Positions 21,701 to 32,825 of a DNA stretch of 64,000 nucleotides are shown piece by piece. Source of the stretch: Blumeriella jaapii (taxonomy: Eukaryota; Ascomycota; Leotiomycetes; Helotiales; Drepanopezizaceae); NCBI GenBank assembly GCA_009599575.1, contig VWND01000002.1, forward strand, positions 992,001 to 1,056,000, written 5' to 3'. Below the pieces are notes generated by a model. That model made no database searches, was not told where the DNA came from, and saw only the letters and a list, made by a program, of their open reading frames with translations. Positions within the stretch are counted from its first letter, which is position 1. Every line of letters starts with the position of its first letter. Position numbers and translations under genes: made by a program.

Positions 21701-24184
21701 GTCATGGATGTAAATTACGTCCTTGGCTTGATTTATGGCTCGGGAAACATTCCACATGTAGTCACGACCATCGACAAGCCATTGAGCGTACGACCCCGTT
21801 CGTACCGGGGCAAAACTTCCAAAACGGTTCGGTTTTGCCCACGGAGTATTGCTCAACATGTAGGTGATTGACTCCTCAAATTGTCTCAGTTGACGCTCGT
21901 TCTTGGCCAGGAGCTTGATTTTTCGCTCCGAGTTCAGCAATTTGAGGCTGTGGTGCTGGGGGTGTTTTGTCTTCGCCTCTGCCTTTGCCACAGTCTCTAA
22001 CCCACGAATCTCCGAGAGCTTGCTGCGTTTATTTATAATCTCGAACTTCGGGTCAACGAGATACACATCGAAGACGTGCATATTTTCAGGAGAATTGACG
22101 CAGATGATGTAGCTATGTCTGACCAGGAACCACTTTGGAGCATGCCGAGCAAAGATCTTTTTTGGTGTGAGAAGCCTGTGGAAATCCAGCCCGCTCCCAG
22201 ACTGGATGACTAGATAGCCTTCTTTTCCGTGATAACTTCCTTCTGCGGCCAATCGAACTCCCAGAGCAGACAGTTCTAGAAATCGGCACAGCCGGTTGCT
22301 ATCAGGTCGGAAGATGAGCCATCGAATCATCTCTTGAAGATATTGCTCCAGCCGTCTTCGCTGCCTCTCTTTGTACAGCTTGGTTTGGTGGCTTGCGATT
22401 AGGGCTCCTTCAGCGTTGCTTGCGCCATGCTCTTGCCCGGCGACACTCGATATCCGACGACCAAGTGAAGGCCGCTTCTTCTTCTTCTTCCTCTCCGACT
22501 CGCTATGAGTTGCTTCCCCGACTGTCTCATCTGCGCGAACATTCTCGACATCTTCTTCGCTGCTTTCCCCCAAGCCTCGAACACCTCTAAAATAAGGAAA
22601 GGCGGATTTTGGGAATCTCGGTTGCTTCGGTCTCGAATCGATATCACTTCGCAGTTGTATGTACTTATCGCTACTTCCCTGCAATTTGTAACGCAAATGC
22701 AAGTTGGCGAAATCTCTAAGTGATCTGTGGATGACCCATTTCATGCGATTCAGACCGCTACCGTATTCGAGCTCGATTCGAAATACCAAGTGTCGTTCGC
22801 TTTCGGTAGGGTCTTCAATATTAGGTCTACTATCAGTGATGTGTAGTTTAAGTTGTTCAAGAAGAACCGGTATTCGCTTGTTGCCATGCTCGTCACGTTG
22901 GATCATGCTCGCCAACATGAGTGCAGCTGGAGCACCAGCCCGCAATTCCGCCATCAACTCGGCCGATTTCAGAAAATCAATCTTGTGTTCTTCTTTTTTC
23001 TGGCCAAGCATCTTCAAGCCATGCTTCAGCATTCGCCATCTCTGAGCACCGAAAGTAGTTGCCCGCTCAGCGCCCAAGAAGGGTCGCTTTGGAGTCAACC
23101 CTTCCCCTTCACTATGGCCACCTCCAATTCCTGTGACCCTTCGGAAGTGGCTCGGCCTACGTGCATGGCCCGGCGTTCCATCCAACCCGGTCTCTGCCTG
23201 TTGCCCCCCATAGCTCAACCCTCGGCCACCTCCAATCCAAGAACTTCCACGCCTCCAAGCGCTTTGGCCATTGAGTTGATCCTGGCCCTCGCCTTCGGAC
23301 AGATGTCCTCTATGCTCTAGGGAACCATCGGTGGCCCTGCGACTGAGGAAAGGGAAGCCACGACTGCTGCCTATAGGAGAATCTGTCTGACCCATGTTCC
23401 GTACCCTGGGTGTATTCGGTGCTGTCTGGCTCATGCCCGGAATGTCTTTCGGCCTACGAAATCTCCGTTTCTTCTTGGCCCGTGCCGGTTCTCCGGCGTT
23501 CCCTTCATCGGCCGTTTCTTCTGCATCAGCATCAGCATCACTGCCCTCTTCTTCCAAAGTCGACGGAAACCTCGCGGATCGTTCCCCTGGTGTATGGAGA
23601 GGCGCAGAGCCAGGGCTGTCCTCGGCGGAAATTCCGGTGTTGCTCTGACTCCTTCCGTGAGTTTGCGAGTTGCCCGAAGAGGTCAGAGCTTTCAATTTTG
23701 ACATGAGCGATTGCCCACGCTTATCCTTCGGAGTATCGCCGTCATCCAACGCCTCTTGTTTTGTAGGCCCCGAAATTTCTGCGGCAGGGTCCAGTCTCTT
23801 GAACTGCACACTCCTTCGGCCTGGAGGAGTAGACGTGCCAGCAGAGGTAGCCCCAGGGTCCTGCCCAGAGAGGGGGGGTTGAGGCTTCAATGCCGACGGC
23901 GGATATGGAGAGGTGGGTGTAGCATCTGCGATTCCATTGCGAAGGGCCTCGTGTGATATTTCTCCATTCAAAGATTCCACGGTCTCTGCAATCTGTTTTC
24001 CCTTTCCCGGCCCATTTGCAGTACGAGGTGAGACTTCGGGAGACATTCCGGGCGTCCCAGGAGAGACCAACACGCTCCGCAGATTCTGCTGCCGTCCGGT
24101 GGCCTTTCCATTGGCAACTGGGCCGTTCGAGTGGATGGGGGTTTGCGAGGTTGGAGAAATAGCCTCCTCGTCGTAACGCGCCAT
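18708..24184 (-). CDS. Phospholipase D (Spo14/Pld1 type) with a one-base frameshift
   Basis: PLD hydrolyses phosphatidylcholine to phosphatidic acid. From the ATG at 24184 (in-frame GTG 51 bases upstream rejected) the frame runs through a disordered N-terminus, a PX domain (about 465-620) and a PH-like domain (650-780). It also covers both HKD motifs: HHEKICIVDH near 909 and IHAKVIIVDDR near 1216. Just after MREHLGVDVDAVLEED, near 20296-20302, the frame breaks. The conserved C-terminal half continues one frame over (EKEEADYEIRM..., HSFNHDVDWEQ, LPQLSQLPALP, IQGHLVVFPHDWL). One missing base restores about 1802 residues, normal for fungal PLD. The apparent TAG at 18783-18785 overlaps GTAAGT. 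A 69-bp intron (18715..18783, branch CTAAC) splits it and gives an end ...APLQIYN. The shift may be an assembly error or a real mutation. Confidence 0.9.
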
Positions 24185-24871
24185 GATGTCGACTCGAGCG
24201 CGGTCTGTGAACTCGAGGGGATTCCGACCTTGCACAACGTAACACCAGGTGTTTGCCCCAGCGAGCCAGTGTTCCTGCTTCCTACTACTCGTACGCCGTG
24301 CTCATAGCGACCTTGGCTCTGCTGATGCGTCTCACCTGCGTGTTGGAACGCTATTCGGTAGAGACCTTGAGACTCGGTTTTTCGAGGCGGCGGGCTCGTC
24401 GGATTATTGAAGAGAACGAAGGCAGTGTATCCCGAAGTCTGTCTGGGATGTTCAAGGGCTTTCTTCAAGTGTAGGATGGTGCTTCGGACATTTTACCTGG
24501 CCGCTGGCGAGCCTCAGAAGGGATTAAACATGTACAGAGTAGGGATAGCTCAAGGACAGCGATAGGCCAAGTAGGCCAAGAAGTGACGTTGAACTGTGCT
24601 GCACTCACTGTAACCGCGACCGACCCCACAAACCAGACGGTCCCGGATTAACATTGGCCCCACTCCTATCAATAGCCTCAATCAGCTACAGCACAGCACA
24701 GTACAGTACCGCACAGTCCTGCACCGAAGCAGTCGCACGCTTTCCACGTCCAGGTGAACGTGTCCAATGTTTCAGGTGAATGGGTGCCTCTTCGGTATCT
24801 CTCGTTTTGAATGACATTTCATCTTTTCCACACTTACAGTACCTCCATTCGGCAACCGGTCAACACGCCAG
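24185..24871. promoter_or_regulatory. Divergent promoter region of the PLD and hydrolase genes
   Basis: This is 687 bp between outward-facing start codons. A GCACAGTACAGTACC run lies near 24695-24710, one of the intergenic GTAC-type words seen throughout the window. No convincing small gene is present. Confidence 0.5.
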
Positions 24872-26093
24872 ATGGCGACCCCAAACCCCCTCGCCGGCAC
24901 CGACGCCTTCGCTCCAGTCTCGGCCAAAACCTTTTATATAGCAGGCATAGCCACGGTTGTCTACGGCCTCTCAGAGCTGCCCCCGAATCCGAGCTCGATT
25001 TCGTGTCTGTGGCTCCTGCACCCGCGCCTGCAAACCAAAGACATCATGGCCAGCGTCGCAGCCAGCTGCATCAGCGACTGGAATTCGCGGCCGTCATCGG
25101 ACAAGAAAGCCAGCGTCGGTCTGATAGCCGTGGCCTTCGACCAGCGGAACCATGGCAGTCGTCTTGTGAATGCCACGGCTAACGACGCGTGGAGAGACGG
25201 CAACGCGACGCACGCGCAGGACATGTTCAGGCAGGTCGAGGCAGCGTCCTCACGGCGGGCATCATCTGTTAACCAACAGCAGTATCTTCCATGGTACGGC
25301 CTTAGATACAAGTCTTCTGATAGACCATTTGGGATCCTACGTCTTCAATAGGCCGGATGATCCCCCTATCAGCCAACATTCCGTGATGGGCATAAGCCTG
25401 GGTGGTCACGCTGCATGGCAAGTGCTGTTCAACGAACCAAGAGTCACGGCAGGTGTTGTCGTTATTGGATGTCCTGATTATACGAGTGAGCGCTCGCTTC
25501 CATTCTCTACCTCGTTCTACCTCGCAATTTCGTCCGTGTGCTCGCTTCTAGCCTGCTCTTCAACCAACACACAACTTCATACCCTCCAACACAATCCCGT
25601 GTATTAATGTCAATTTTCAGGAGTGATGACCGACCGCGCCCGTCTCTCTAAACTCGCAACCTACACCTCCTCCCCTACCCCAGGCTCCTCCTTCCTCGGC
25701 AGCATAGACTTCCCCCAGTCCCTTCTAACGTCCATCTCAAAGTCGGACCCCAGAGGCCTCCTATTTTCTACCTCTGAGATCCCCTCTCCTCTTTCAGAAC
25801 CACAGCAAGCCCAATTACGACCCATCCTAGACTCCTCCATCAGGAATAAGAAGATCCTGGTCTGCTCTGGCGGCGCTGACAAGCTAGTGCCATATCACTG
25901 CTCCAAGCCCTTCTTGGACTTCCTGAAGGGTGCGACGGGCGAGGACGGATGGTACAGAGACGGCAACGTGTACTTGGAAGACAAGGTTTATGAAGGCATC
26001 GGGCATGCGTATAGCGAGGGCATGGCGAGGGACACGACGAGGTTCATAAGCGAGTTCGTAGCTGGTAGCGAGGGCGGACAGTCTAAGTTGTAA
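24872..26093 (+). CDS. Alpha/beta hydrolase (esterase-like)
   Basis: Three exons, 24872..25230, 25283..25485 and 25621..26093, give 344 residues. The catalytic triad is visible: the nucleophile elbow GISLGGH, an acid in GGADKLVPY, and a His in EGIGHAYSEGMA. The substrate is unknown; the family contains small cytosolic esterases and peptidases. No signal peptide is obvious. The first intron (25231..25282, 52 bp) appears to start with GCAGGT, so it is GC-AG. Only this join keeps ...HAQDMF-S-IFHGTALD in frame, and no GT donor in the right phase is available. The second intron is 135 bp, GTGAGC to TTTCAG. The family is secure. The first junction is inferred. Confidence 0.85.
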
Positions 26094-26446
26094 GTAAACA
26101 AGACGGAGGGCGTGTTCGCCGTGTAAACGGTGAGAAGCGTTAAGCGAGAAGAGCTAAGCGAGAAGGGCATAATCGAATTTGGTCAAGATGAAGTGGTTTT
26201 GATATCTTTCTGACTCAGACGTAGCCTTTTGAGATTGCGTACATCTGTGTTTAGATACACACTTAGATTTGTAGAGCGAAAGGCAACCCTTTCTACAGGT
26301 TGCGATCGTACCCCCTACCTATCTAGGTATACACTCAGACTTGGCAATTAAAAGTCCCTTCCCTACTCGTAACAGCATTCGCAGCGACAGAAATCGACAG
26401 AACCCCAACCCACATATGCATGCTCATTCTCGTTCCCATCTAGCAG

Positions 26447-26465
26447 CCCCCCCCCCCCCCCCCCC
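26447..26465. repeat. Homopolymer run of 19 C
   Basis: Nineteen consecutive C residues lie in intergenic DNA. Run length at such sites is unreliable in assemblies. Confidence 0.9.
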
Positions 26466-26788
26466 GCAAGTGCGTTAACTGATCTAGCAATAACCAGCAG
26501 TGCGACAATCGGGTGCCAACTTACCCACCCACCTTGATAGATCATTCTTGCTTTCCTCTCACGTGAAGGGAAAATCTACCACTGGATCACCAACAGCTGG
26601 AGAGGGACACTTGACCTGCCGTTACCTACCTGGTAGAGTATATGTACGTACATATATGTATGTATGTATGTATATTCAGCTTTGGCTTGTTCGCCAATTC
26701 TACACACAAACATACCGACCGACCTACCAAATTTTTCTCCCTCCCCTCCCTCCTACCTCCCCACCTTCCCCCCCTCGCCAACCATGGA

Positions 26789-26806
26789 CCCCCCCCCCCC
26801 CCCCCC
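26789..26806. repeat. Homopolymer run of 18 C
   Basis: Eighteen consecutive C residues lie inside a longer C/T-rich tract of about 26735-26875. Further runs of 5-6 C occur on either side. Confidence 0.9.
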
Positions 26807-27593
26807 ATCTCGTTCCCTCGAAGAAAAAAACCCCCATCATCTCACCCCCCCCTCACCAGCAGGACACGAAACAGAGCCCAACTGACTGACCGAGCGACCG
26901 AGTACTGTTACCGTCCTACGCAGGTATCAGAGCACACCCCGTTTGGAAGTGAGTCGGCACAGTAAAACACGGAATCCCACACAGTAGAGAAGCCCCATCC
27001 CATTTGGTATCGCTGTAGTCATACCAAAACAGCCGCCCAACCCACGGTTTTCCGTAAAAAAAAATTTAAAACTCGAAATTTGGCCACATCATTCCAATAC
27101 TGTTCCAATACTGTAAAGCTGTGGGTGGCACTGTACTTTGGGACCCCCAGATCTCGGTGTGTTTTGCTATAGTTTAGGCGTGGACCCTTCGAGGATCCTT
27201 ATATCTGACTACCGGAGAAAAACACACACACACATATACGAAGAACAAAAGACAGTAAACAGCCGCATCATATCGTGTCATTTCAACTCATAGTCATTCG
27301 TCGTCCTCGTAAGATGCATATTAAAAAAGCATCGAGGGTATGTACATACCTACATACACACACACACATACACATATGCACGGGGCACTGAGTCGAACCA
27401 AGATGTCCAAGGCATTTGGTTCCATTCCCCCTCCATTCCCATCCCCCCGAAAAAAAAAAGATCCCGCTTTCCGCTCTTGCCCACCAGAACAAGGAAAGAA
27501 CACCCCTAGGTGCAAGATCTGAAAAAGGCAGATCTCCTTGATATGAATCTCCCAGAGATTCCCGAAAAGACGCAAGCAAGGCGAAATTTGAAA

Positions 27594-30500
27594 CTAGACT
27601 CCGCGGAACATGCGCACAACCAGGAACCACATGGCGCCGAGGAACTTGAAGGCCGAGAGACCGGCGACCGACCACAAGACGACGGAGAGGTAGATGGCGC
27701 TCCGCTTGTCCGAGCTCGCCGTTGTGTCGATGCGGTCGAGACCGGCGGTGCTGAGCACGACCGCCATGAGCGCGAAGTTGCACATCAGCCAGAAGAGGAC
27801 GACCTGAGAGCGGAAACCCTTGTAGTAATCCTCCTGTTTCTCGCTCGGCGACATCTGGCGCTTCTCCTCAGGCGCCTTGACCTTGAACGCGGCTACCTCT
27901 CGGTCGTACATGTCGTTGAGGTCCCCGTCGTCGCTGGGGAGGTTGACGTCAACCTTGCCACCAGGTTTGAGGGTTGCGGAGGGCAGCTTTTCGGCCGTGT
28001 CGTCACCCTTCGTTCCCCAAGTGATGTCGTGGGTGTTACAGAAGGAGTAGACGTTAAGAATGTTGACATACGTCGGGGTGAGAAGGAGGTATTGAATGAA
28101 GGAGGTGAACATGTGCCAGGGGTCGAAGAAGAGGAACGACACTACGAACCAGAGGACGTAGGTTGAGGCGAGCGAGACGATCAGGGTGTAGAAGATCTGG
28201 TTCTTGAAGATGTCGGCTACGGTAAAATGGCCATCTACTAGTTCCGCTTGGACGGACTTCACGGTAATAAAGACGGATGCAAACATCAAATAGCTGTGTA
28301 GATATTAGCTCAAGACCATGAGAAGTGATTAGAGTAGCTTACGCCATGATGAAAACCCAGAAGATGACCATGGACATGTAAGCCTTGTTAGATCCTTGAG
28401 GCCGATTACCCAAAGCAAGAACGAAGCAGGTGAGAAGCGTGAAGAGGTACAGCCACTGAAATACGATGCTGAGAATATTTCCGACGTTGCCAAGTAGGTT
28501 ATCAGCCGCCAAAGATTTGGTCAAGATGTGGAAGACCAGATAGAAGTTGCCGATTTGAAACCACGCAAATACCATGCTGATGGTGGTGTAGATGAACTCA
28601 ATCAGGAGCATGAATTTCCGCATGAAACTGTGACCGCTGCGGAACAATTGGTAGAAGTGAGCCAGGGAGTACACAGCAGCGAAGAAACTTCCGTTCAGCC
28701 ATCTTCGTCTTTGGAGGATGAACTCGGCCATCGTGTCCGGAACGTCCGTCTCTCCTGTGGCTGATTTGACGTATTGAAGAATCCAATGGCAATTTCGTTT
28801 TGAAACCAGCTCAAAGCAGAGAATCCGATCTTCGGCAAGATACATATTGGCCGTGAAGATACCCGCGTTGGCCCCGTGCATCTTTTCTCCGGCAAAATAC
28901 TTTTCCAAGGGCCCGTTTCCCGCCTTGTCGTTTTGTAAAGCTATGTAACGGTATGCCGAGAATGCCCCGGGCAAAACCGAAATGAATCCAAATGCGGACT
29001 CTAGTGGCTTGTCCAGAATATTACTCATCTTGTACTCGAAGTTTTGACTCGCAACCAGAGGGTTGATCAGGTTCCTTCCTCCAGGTCCCAACATAGCTTT
29101 GATCTCTCCACAAGCCCCTCCGCACATCGGCTCCAAGTCGAACGCCTTCCAGAGCTGGTAGATAGAATCCTTTCCTGGCTTGGTACCGGCATCAATAAGA
29201 ACACAGATATTCGGATCTAGGACGCGTCCGAAGGCCTCGAAAAACCACCTATGCGAATTGATCTTCTTCTGATTCTTCTCCTTCAGGCAAAACAGCATTT
29301 GGACCGGCTGCTGTTTAGGACGGAGTTCGACCATGTCCTTCTTTGCGCTGATACTGACTTGTGTGGTGTATTCATAGATATGCGCCGTCACATCCTTTCC
29401 ATTGACTTGCTGTTTTGCAATTCCGTCTTGGTAAACACCCATACCAGCCAACACAGCTCTCGTTCTGGGATTGATCTTGGCACGTCCATCACTGACCACA
29501 CAAACCACGATCTTCTTCCAAGCATCCTTCCCCCACGTCTTACTATCCTTGCGTGAGCACATGTACTCAACATTCTTGAACACACCGTTCATCGTCCGCG
29601 CAAACAGAACGTCGTCTTCATTGTACATGGTAACCACAATGAACAGCTCCGTGTGTCTGGGCTTCGCAAATAGCTTTTGTCTCAGGGTGAACCGCTCCGC
29701 GAAGAACTCTGAAGGGTCGCAAGTCGCCGCCGTATATCGCATATGGGTGAACTCGTCTCGCTCCGGAGGCTGGGCATGGGGGATTTGGTTTAGGAGTCTC
29801 GGTGGGATAGGACAATCGAGAACGAGATTTCCATTGAAGAGTTGTACCTCCTTCTTCACGGTCTTGTATCTCTTGAGCATAGGCTGGGGGGTTGCGACGG
29901 GTGACATAGCCTGACCGTCGTACTCTGGCTTGAAGCCTAGAGCAGAGTGTGGATCTGGGCCGTAAGCCGAGTCTTGTGCCTGGAGAATGGGGCGGTGGTC
30001 GTCATCGTCGTGATATTCAAGCGCAGAGGGCTGGTATGGGGGTTGGTAGTATGCATCGTGGTGTTGTTGGGGATTTAAGGCGTAGTCATCTCGGTAGTTG
30101 TGGTTTGGATCGAGGGGGTATCTCTGCTCGTACTCTTCGTTATGGCCGAACGAGTTGTCAATGTTGGCAACGGAGTACTAGGAAGCTCGTGTCAGCGCAC
30201 ACATTCCCTCCACGGCGGCTTCCTCGACGGCATACCGTAGGTTGAGCCTGTAACCGGTCGCTCGGCGTGTTACGTCCAGGGCCCATCGGGATCTCGAGGT
30301 TGTGCTGGTAGGAGCCAGGGGCGGACGGTGGGCCAGGTCTGCCATACGGCGACGCATCTTCGAGCTGATAGCCGCGTTGGGCTGGATGGCCTGGCGACGG
30401 CGTCCGGCCGGGATGATTTGGTGGAAGATGGTTCATGTCGTAGTAGTCGTCTTGCTGGCCGTAGCCCGGGTCTGTAGAGTTGGGAGGTCAGAAGGTAAAG

Positions 30501-30771
30501 CTATGATTTTGACCAGGTCGCGAAGCCGGCACAAGGGGAGGAGATGATTTCGGCTCCGCACTATGCAGGAGACTGGTGATTGTTTCGTCTTTTGCAGCGC
30601 CGCAGGTCGCACGGAGTCGACTGTGCACGCAGGGGATCGCGACGAGGGGAGGAGAGATGTGAGTCGAGGGAGGGGGTGGGCGCGTTATTCACGCCCGCCA
30701 CGCTCCCTTGAGAACGCGAAACGAGGGAATGGAATAGAGAGCATACCTGCGAGCCGGTTATAGTGCGACAT
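27594..30771 (-). CDS. Chitin synthase, class III-like
   Basis: Four exons, complement(27594..28293, 28343..30177, 30236..30471, 30747..30771), give 931 residues. The first exon has only 25 bases, and the introns are 49, 58 and 275 bp. The enzyme makes chitin from UDP-GlcNAc at the plasma membrane. The N-terminal 150 residues are hydrophilic and rich in Tyr, Pro and Asp. The glycosyltransferase core follows: [56 protein letters not shown], and the catalytic QRRRW near 576-580. Several membrane segments come after it, and the end is [11 protein letters not shown]. The [13 protein letters not shown] region between the last membrane segments and the overall motif pattern fit class III (Aspergillus ChsB type). 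The class assignment is from memory, not alignment. This class is typical of filamentous fungi. Confidence 0.92.
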
Positions 30772-31621
30772 GATGTACCGTCGTCGCGCCCAGGAATGGG
30801 CGGGGTCGGTGGTTCGAGGTAGACTCTTCGAGGGAGACGGGCGAGGAATGCAGCGAGCTCGAGCAGGAGAAAGTGCGGCGACGAGAGAATGCGATCCCCA
30901 AAACAAAACTCTCGCTCTCTATTTGCGGCGCGTGGACGGCGGAAACTCTGTGAATCGATCGCGGTGCCTGGGAAGGGGGTTGGAGCGAGTTGTTTCAGTG
31001 GAGAGGGTCAACTGGGTACGACGAAGAAGATACTTGTTTACCCCGGCCACGCCAAGTCGCGGTTTCAGCAGCGACGCGAGTCGAGGATCTGCCGTTTAGA
31101 CAAGTTTGACGTCCACGTCCACGAGTGATAAAAAAGGGCTCCAAGGCTGAGGCTGAGTCAGTCAGTGACTTGCCCTTGTGTACATCCAGAAGTTCCCGAG
31201 TTCATCCATAACGCCGATTGATCGGATGCACAGCGGGAAGCTGGAAATAGCATCGCTGCGCACATCCTCCCCACATTGCGTCGCTGTTGTTGCTTTGGAC
31301 TCATGAAGCACCAGGGATGTTGCTGTCGGTGAAAAGCACCCCCTCCCTGCCTGCCTGCCTGCGCCTTCGCGTGATGGTATGACATGGAGTGTCGAGTCGA
31401 GCGGCTTCGTTCTCGAGCAGGTTCACGGGTTAAGAATATTTTGGCCCAAGGAACTCCGTAACAAACCTTGATTCGAAGTTTAGATTCGACGTGTTCGTAC
31501 ATCGTGTGAAGCTTTCCAATTGGTAATTGCTTGTCCGTCCGTTCCTTCGAGAGAGGTAAGGATTTCAACGCGGTCTTCTGTCCCATGTATGTAGTTCGAG
31601 CATCGCGAATCAGATCCATCT
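30772..31621. promoter_or_regulatory. Upstream region of the chitin synthase gene, no gene
   Basis: This is 850 bp between the chitin synthase start and the end of the phosphatase gene, both on the minus strand. It should hold the chitin synthase promoter and the phosphatase 3' region. A 155-codon minus frame at 31158-31625 has no recognisable features. Confidence 0.5.
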
Positions 31622-32233
31622 TCACACCTCAGCATCCGGAAACACCTCCCTCAAAAAGTTCCTCGTGAACCGAGTGCACTGCTCATACGCCGCCTCAAAG
31701 CCTTCCTGGCCCCCATAATAGGGGTCGTCTACCTCCTCCGCCTTCTTCTTCCCCGCGTACTCGCCGAACAGCATGAGCTTGGCCTTGGCTTTGCCACCAC
31801 AGCGCTGCTGCACCTGCTGGAGATTGCGCAGGTTGTCGCGGTCCATGGCGAAGATGAAGTCGAACTGGGAGAAGTCCGATTCCTGAATCTGTACATTTAC
31901 ACGAGGAGTTAGTACATGCTTACATGCTGATGGATCTTGACAAGCCAGCGACCAGAGCTTCACCAACACACTCACCTTCCGCGCCGCATGCACATATCCC
32001 CGCACCCCATGCGCCTCGAGCGTCTGCATCGTCCTCTCGTCTGGCCCGCTCCCCGCGTGATACGCCGCCGTGCCGCAGCTGTCGACGACCGCGATCCGGG
32101 CCTGGTACGGCGGCTGCGCGACCAGCGCCCTGAAGACGCCCTCGGCCATCGTCGAGCGGCAGATGTTGCCCAGGCACACGAAAAGCACCGAGATGGGAGA
32201 CGCCTCCGGGTGGGGGGAAGAGGAAGAAGTCAT
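31622..32233 (-). CDS. LTP1: Low-molecular-weight protein tyrosine phosphatase
   Basis: Two exons, complement(31622..31888, 31976..32233), give 174 residues, a little above the usual 150-160. The 87-bp intron (GTGAGT...TACAG) is a multiple of three, so the unspliced frame stays open. The signature CLGNICRS (Cys20, Arg26) is the C-x5-R-S phosphate-binding loop. VDDPYYGG near residue 141 supplies the general-acid Asp. The family dephosphorylates phosphotyrosine in the cytosol; yeast Ltp1 and fission yeast Stp1 are relatives. The start at 32233 was chosen because the preceding in-frame sequence is unlike the family. The first 13 residues are Ser/Pro-rich. Confidence 0.93.
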   Translation of the reverse strand: MTSSSSPHPEASPISVLFVCLGNICRSTMAEGVFRALVAQPPYQARIAVVDSCGTAAYHAGSGPDERTMQTLEAHGVRGYVHAARKVSVLVKLWSLACQDPSACKHVLTPRVNVQIQESDFSQFDFIFAMDRDNLRNLQQVQQRCGGKAKAKLMLFGEYAGKKKAEEVDDPYYGGQEGFEAAYEQCTRFTRNFLREVFPDAEV

Positions 32234-32825
32234 GGTTGGTCGATACCCCGAGCTGAGTGGAGGGCGGCGGGCTCGGTTTGTCCAGGAGGAGTGAACAAAA
32301 TTGATTGGCGCAGGAAGGAGGTAGAGAGTTCGGTATTTGCTATGTACACAGTATGTACGGTTCAGTACATACAGTACTCCAATGAATAACGACTGAGTAA
32401 ATGGTCGGAGAGGGAGCTGCGAGAGTTTGCGAACCAAAAGTCTTTGCGTGGCAGAGACGATCGGGGGGCTTGAAGGGGATCGATCGGCTCGTCAGGAACG
32501 GACGGAAACGGCTTGTTTCGCTTCGGGAAGGTGCAGCAGCCACAACCACAGTATCTCGCTTAGACTCAGGCCCTCGAAATATCACCCCGAATCCAACCAT
32601 TTGGCTTGGCCCAGTGGATTCATGGGAAGAGAGACGAAGGCAAGCAAGCCCGAAGATCGCACCCGAGCGAACACCAGATAGAGCGCGTGATACAGACAGC
32701 ACTCACTCTTCACAAACAAACATGGCCCAGTCCCGTGGAAGCGCATCGCGTTGGTATTCGCTGCTCAAGGTAGGTGGGAGGTTGCTGCTAACCAACCAAC
32801 CAACCAACCCACCGCTTTCGTGACC
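32234..32825. other. Intergenic, with a CCAA repeat near 32790-32809
   Basis: This 592-bp stretch lies between the phosphatase start and the sly1 stop. It should hold the phosphatase promoter and the sly1 3' end. Near 32345-32380 are GTAC-type words (TTCAGTACATACAGTACTCC). A plus-strand ATG at 32721 opens a short exon-like frame (MAQSRGSASRWYSLLK) ending at a GTAGGT donor, followed by CTAAC and a CAG inside the sly1 3' end. It gives only a 32-codon product and is not called as a gene. Confidence 0.5.

Larger units (their letters stand above)
26094..27593. other. Intergenic, C-rich low-complexity DNA, no gene
   Basis: Two genes converge here. The stretch contains two long C runs (listed separately), short TATG and CA repeats near 26650-26680 and 27220-27380, and a proline-coding frame that is a by-product of the C runs. 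The right end is the 3' region of the chitin synthase. Confidence 0.6.

Noticed and set aside
24184..24235. Upstream GTG start for phospholipase D
   Set aside because: Non-ATG starts are unusual in fungi, and the ATG 51 bases downstream begins a plausible N-terminus.
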